Assembly: GCA_045649025.1 (NCBI GenBank)
Contig: JAZRPB010000008.1
Location: 1 to 59,500 of the forward strand
Direction of reading: 5' to 3'
Length of the DNA stretch: 59,500 nt
From: Ornithomonoglobus_A sp045649025
GTDB lineage: Bacteria; Bacillota; Clostridia; UBA1381
In this document: positions 59,446 to 59,500 of the stretch, one piece after another
Layout of the letters: each line of letters opens with the position of its first letter
Position numbering within the stretch: the stretch's first letter is position 1
Notes under the pieces: generated by a model
Database searches by the model: none
The model's input: the letters and a program-made list of their open reading frames with translations, nothing else
What the model was told of the DNA's origin: nothing
Made by a program: the position numbers and the translations under genes

Positions 59446-59494
59446 TAGGAAATTACTGCTTTTAAGTTGTAATTTCCTAAATTACAAAAAAGTC
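59446..59494 (-). repeat. 49-bp palindromic intergenic element, copy 2
   Basis: Reverse complement matches 11620-11668 at 48 of 49 positions. It lies just upstream of the NlpC/P60 gene. The 11-bp stem is perfect in both copies. Sequence beyond 59494 is cut by the window end. Confidence 0.8.
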
Positions 59495-59500
59495 TACTTA

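Overview
The window is low-GC chromosomal DNA from an endospore-forming, anaerobic Clostridia-type member of the Bacillota, probably an uncultured gut lineage; I cannot name a genus. The evidence is dipicolinate synthase (dpaAB), a SpoIIQ-like M23 protein with a sigma-F-like promoter, two SpoVB-like flippases, MecA, an oxygen-sensitive pyruvate formate-lyase pair, a meso-diaminopimelate-type MurE and an AUU-started infC. Promoters are of the Gram-positive type: TTGACA-like, 17 bp, TATAAT-like, usually with a TRTGn (-16) extension. Nearly everything is core genome. I see no prophage, CRISPR array, transposase or toxin island.

Layout. 1-500: non-coding, repeat-rich tract ending in tRNA-Arg(CCT), with two truncated copies of that tRNA's 5' half and a 64-bp repeat pair. 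503-3379: pyridoxamine kinase, an OGG-type DNA glycosylase on a near-leaderless transcript, and class II fructose-bisphosphate aldolase. 3594-8451 (-): complete branched-chain amino acid ABC importer (livK-livH-livM-livG-livF in transcription order). 8691-11571: folP, a folB-folK fusion and prs. 11724-15787 (-): a lytic transglycosylase and pflB-pflA. 16224-17672: dpaA-dpaB. 17757-20439 (-): mtnN-luxS-XRE regulator (activated methyl cycle) and tmcAL. 20604-23924: cysteine desulfurase, IscU and a SpoVB-like flippase. 24185-27636: Na/Pi symporter with a KdpDE-like two-component system.

27825-31894: translation genes rpsB-tsf and infC-rpmI-rplT, each behind a structured leader, flanking an SH3-domain protein on the opposite strand. 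32007-33547: YkvI-family membrane protein and four tRNAs (Pro, Val, Thr, Tyr). 33702-36656 (-): lgt and tex. 37002-47097: division and cell wall cluster rsmH-ftsL-pbp-murE-murF-mraY-ftsW-murG, without mraZ or murD. 47140-49184 (-): mazG and a CNNM/HlyC-family protein. 49448-50974: second SpoVB-like flippase. 50978-54217 (-): a PurF-like protein lacking the glutaminase cysteine, a small membrane protein, yajC and mecA. 54421-56168: spoIIQ-like gene and an unrecognised secreted or anchored protein. 56208-59415 (-): a membrane protein and a large CAP-associated/NlpC-P60 surface hydrolase.

Most notable for a second look: tRNA-Arg fragments that all diverge after the same base; an in-frame stop at codon 3 after the best-placed start of the penicillin-binding protein; the MGGIFG N-terminus of the PurF paralogue; a candidate small RNA between tex and rsmH; a tandem PhoP-box-like repeat upstream of the Na/Pi gene; a 49-bp palindromic element at 11620 and, inverted, at 59446; and a direct-repeat-flanked block of three hairpins at 52415-52579.
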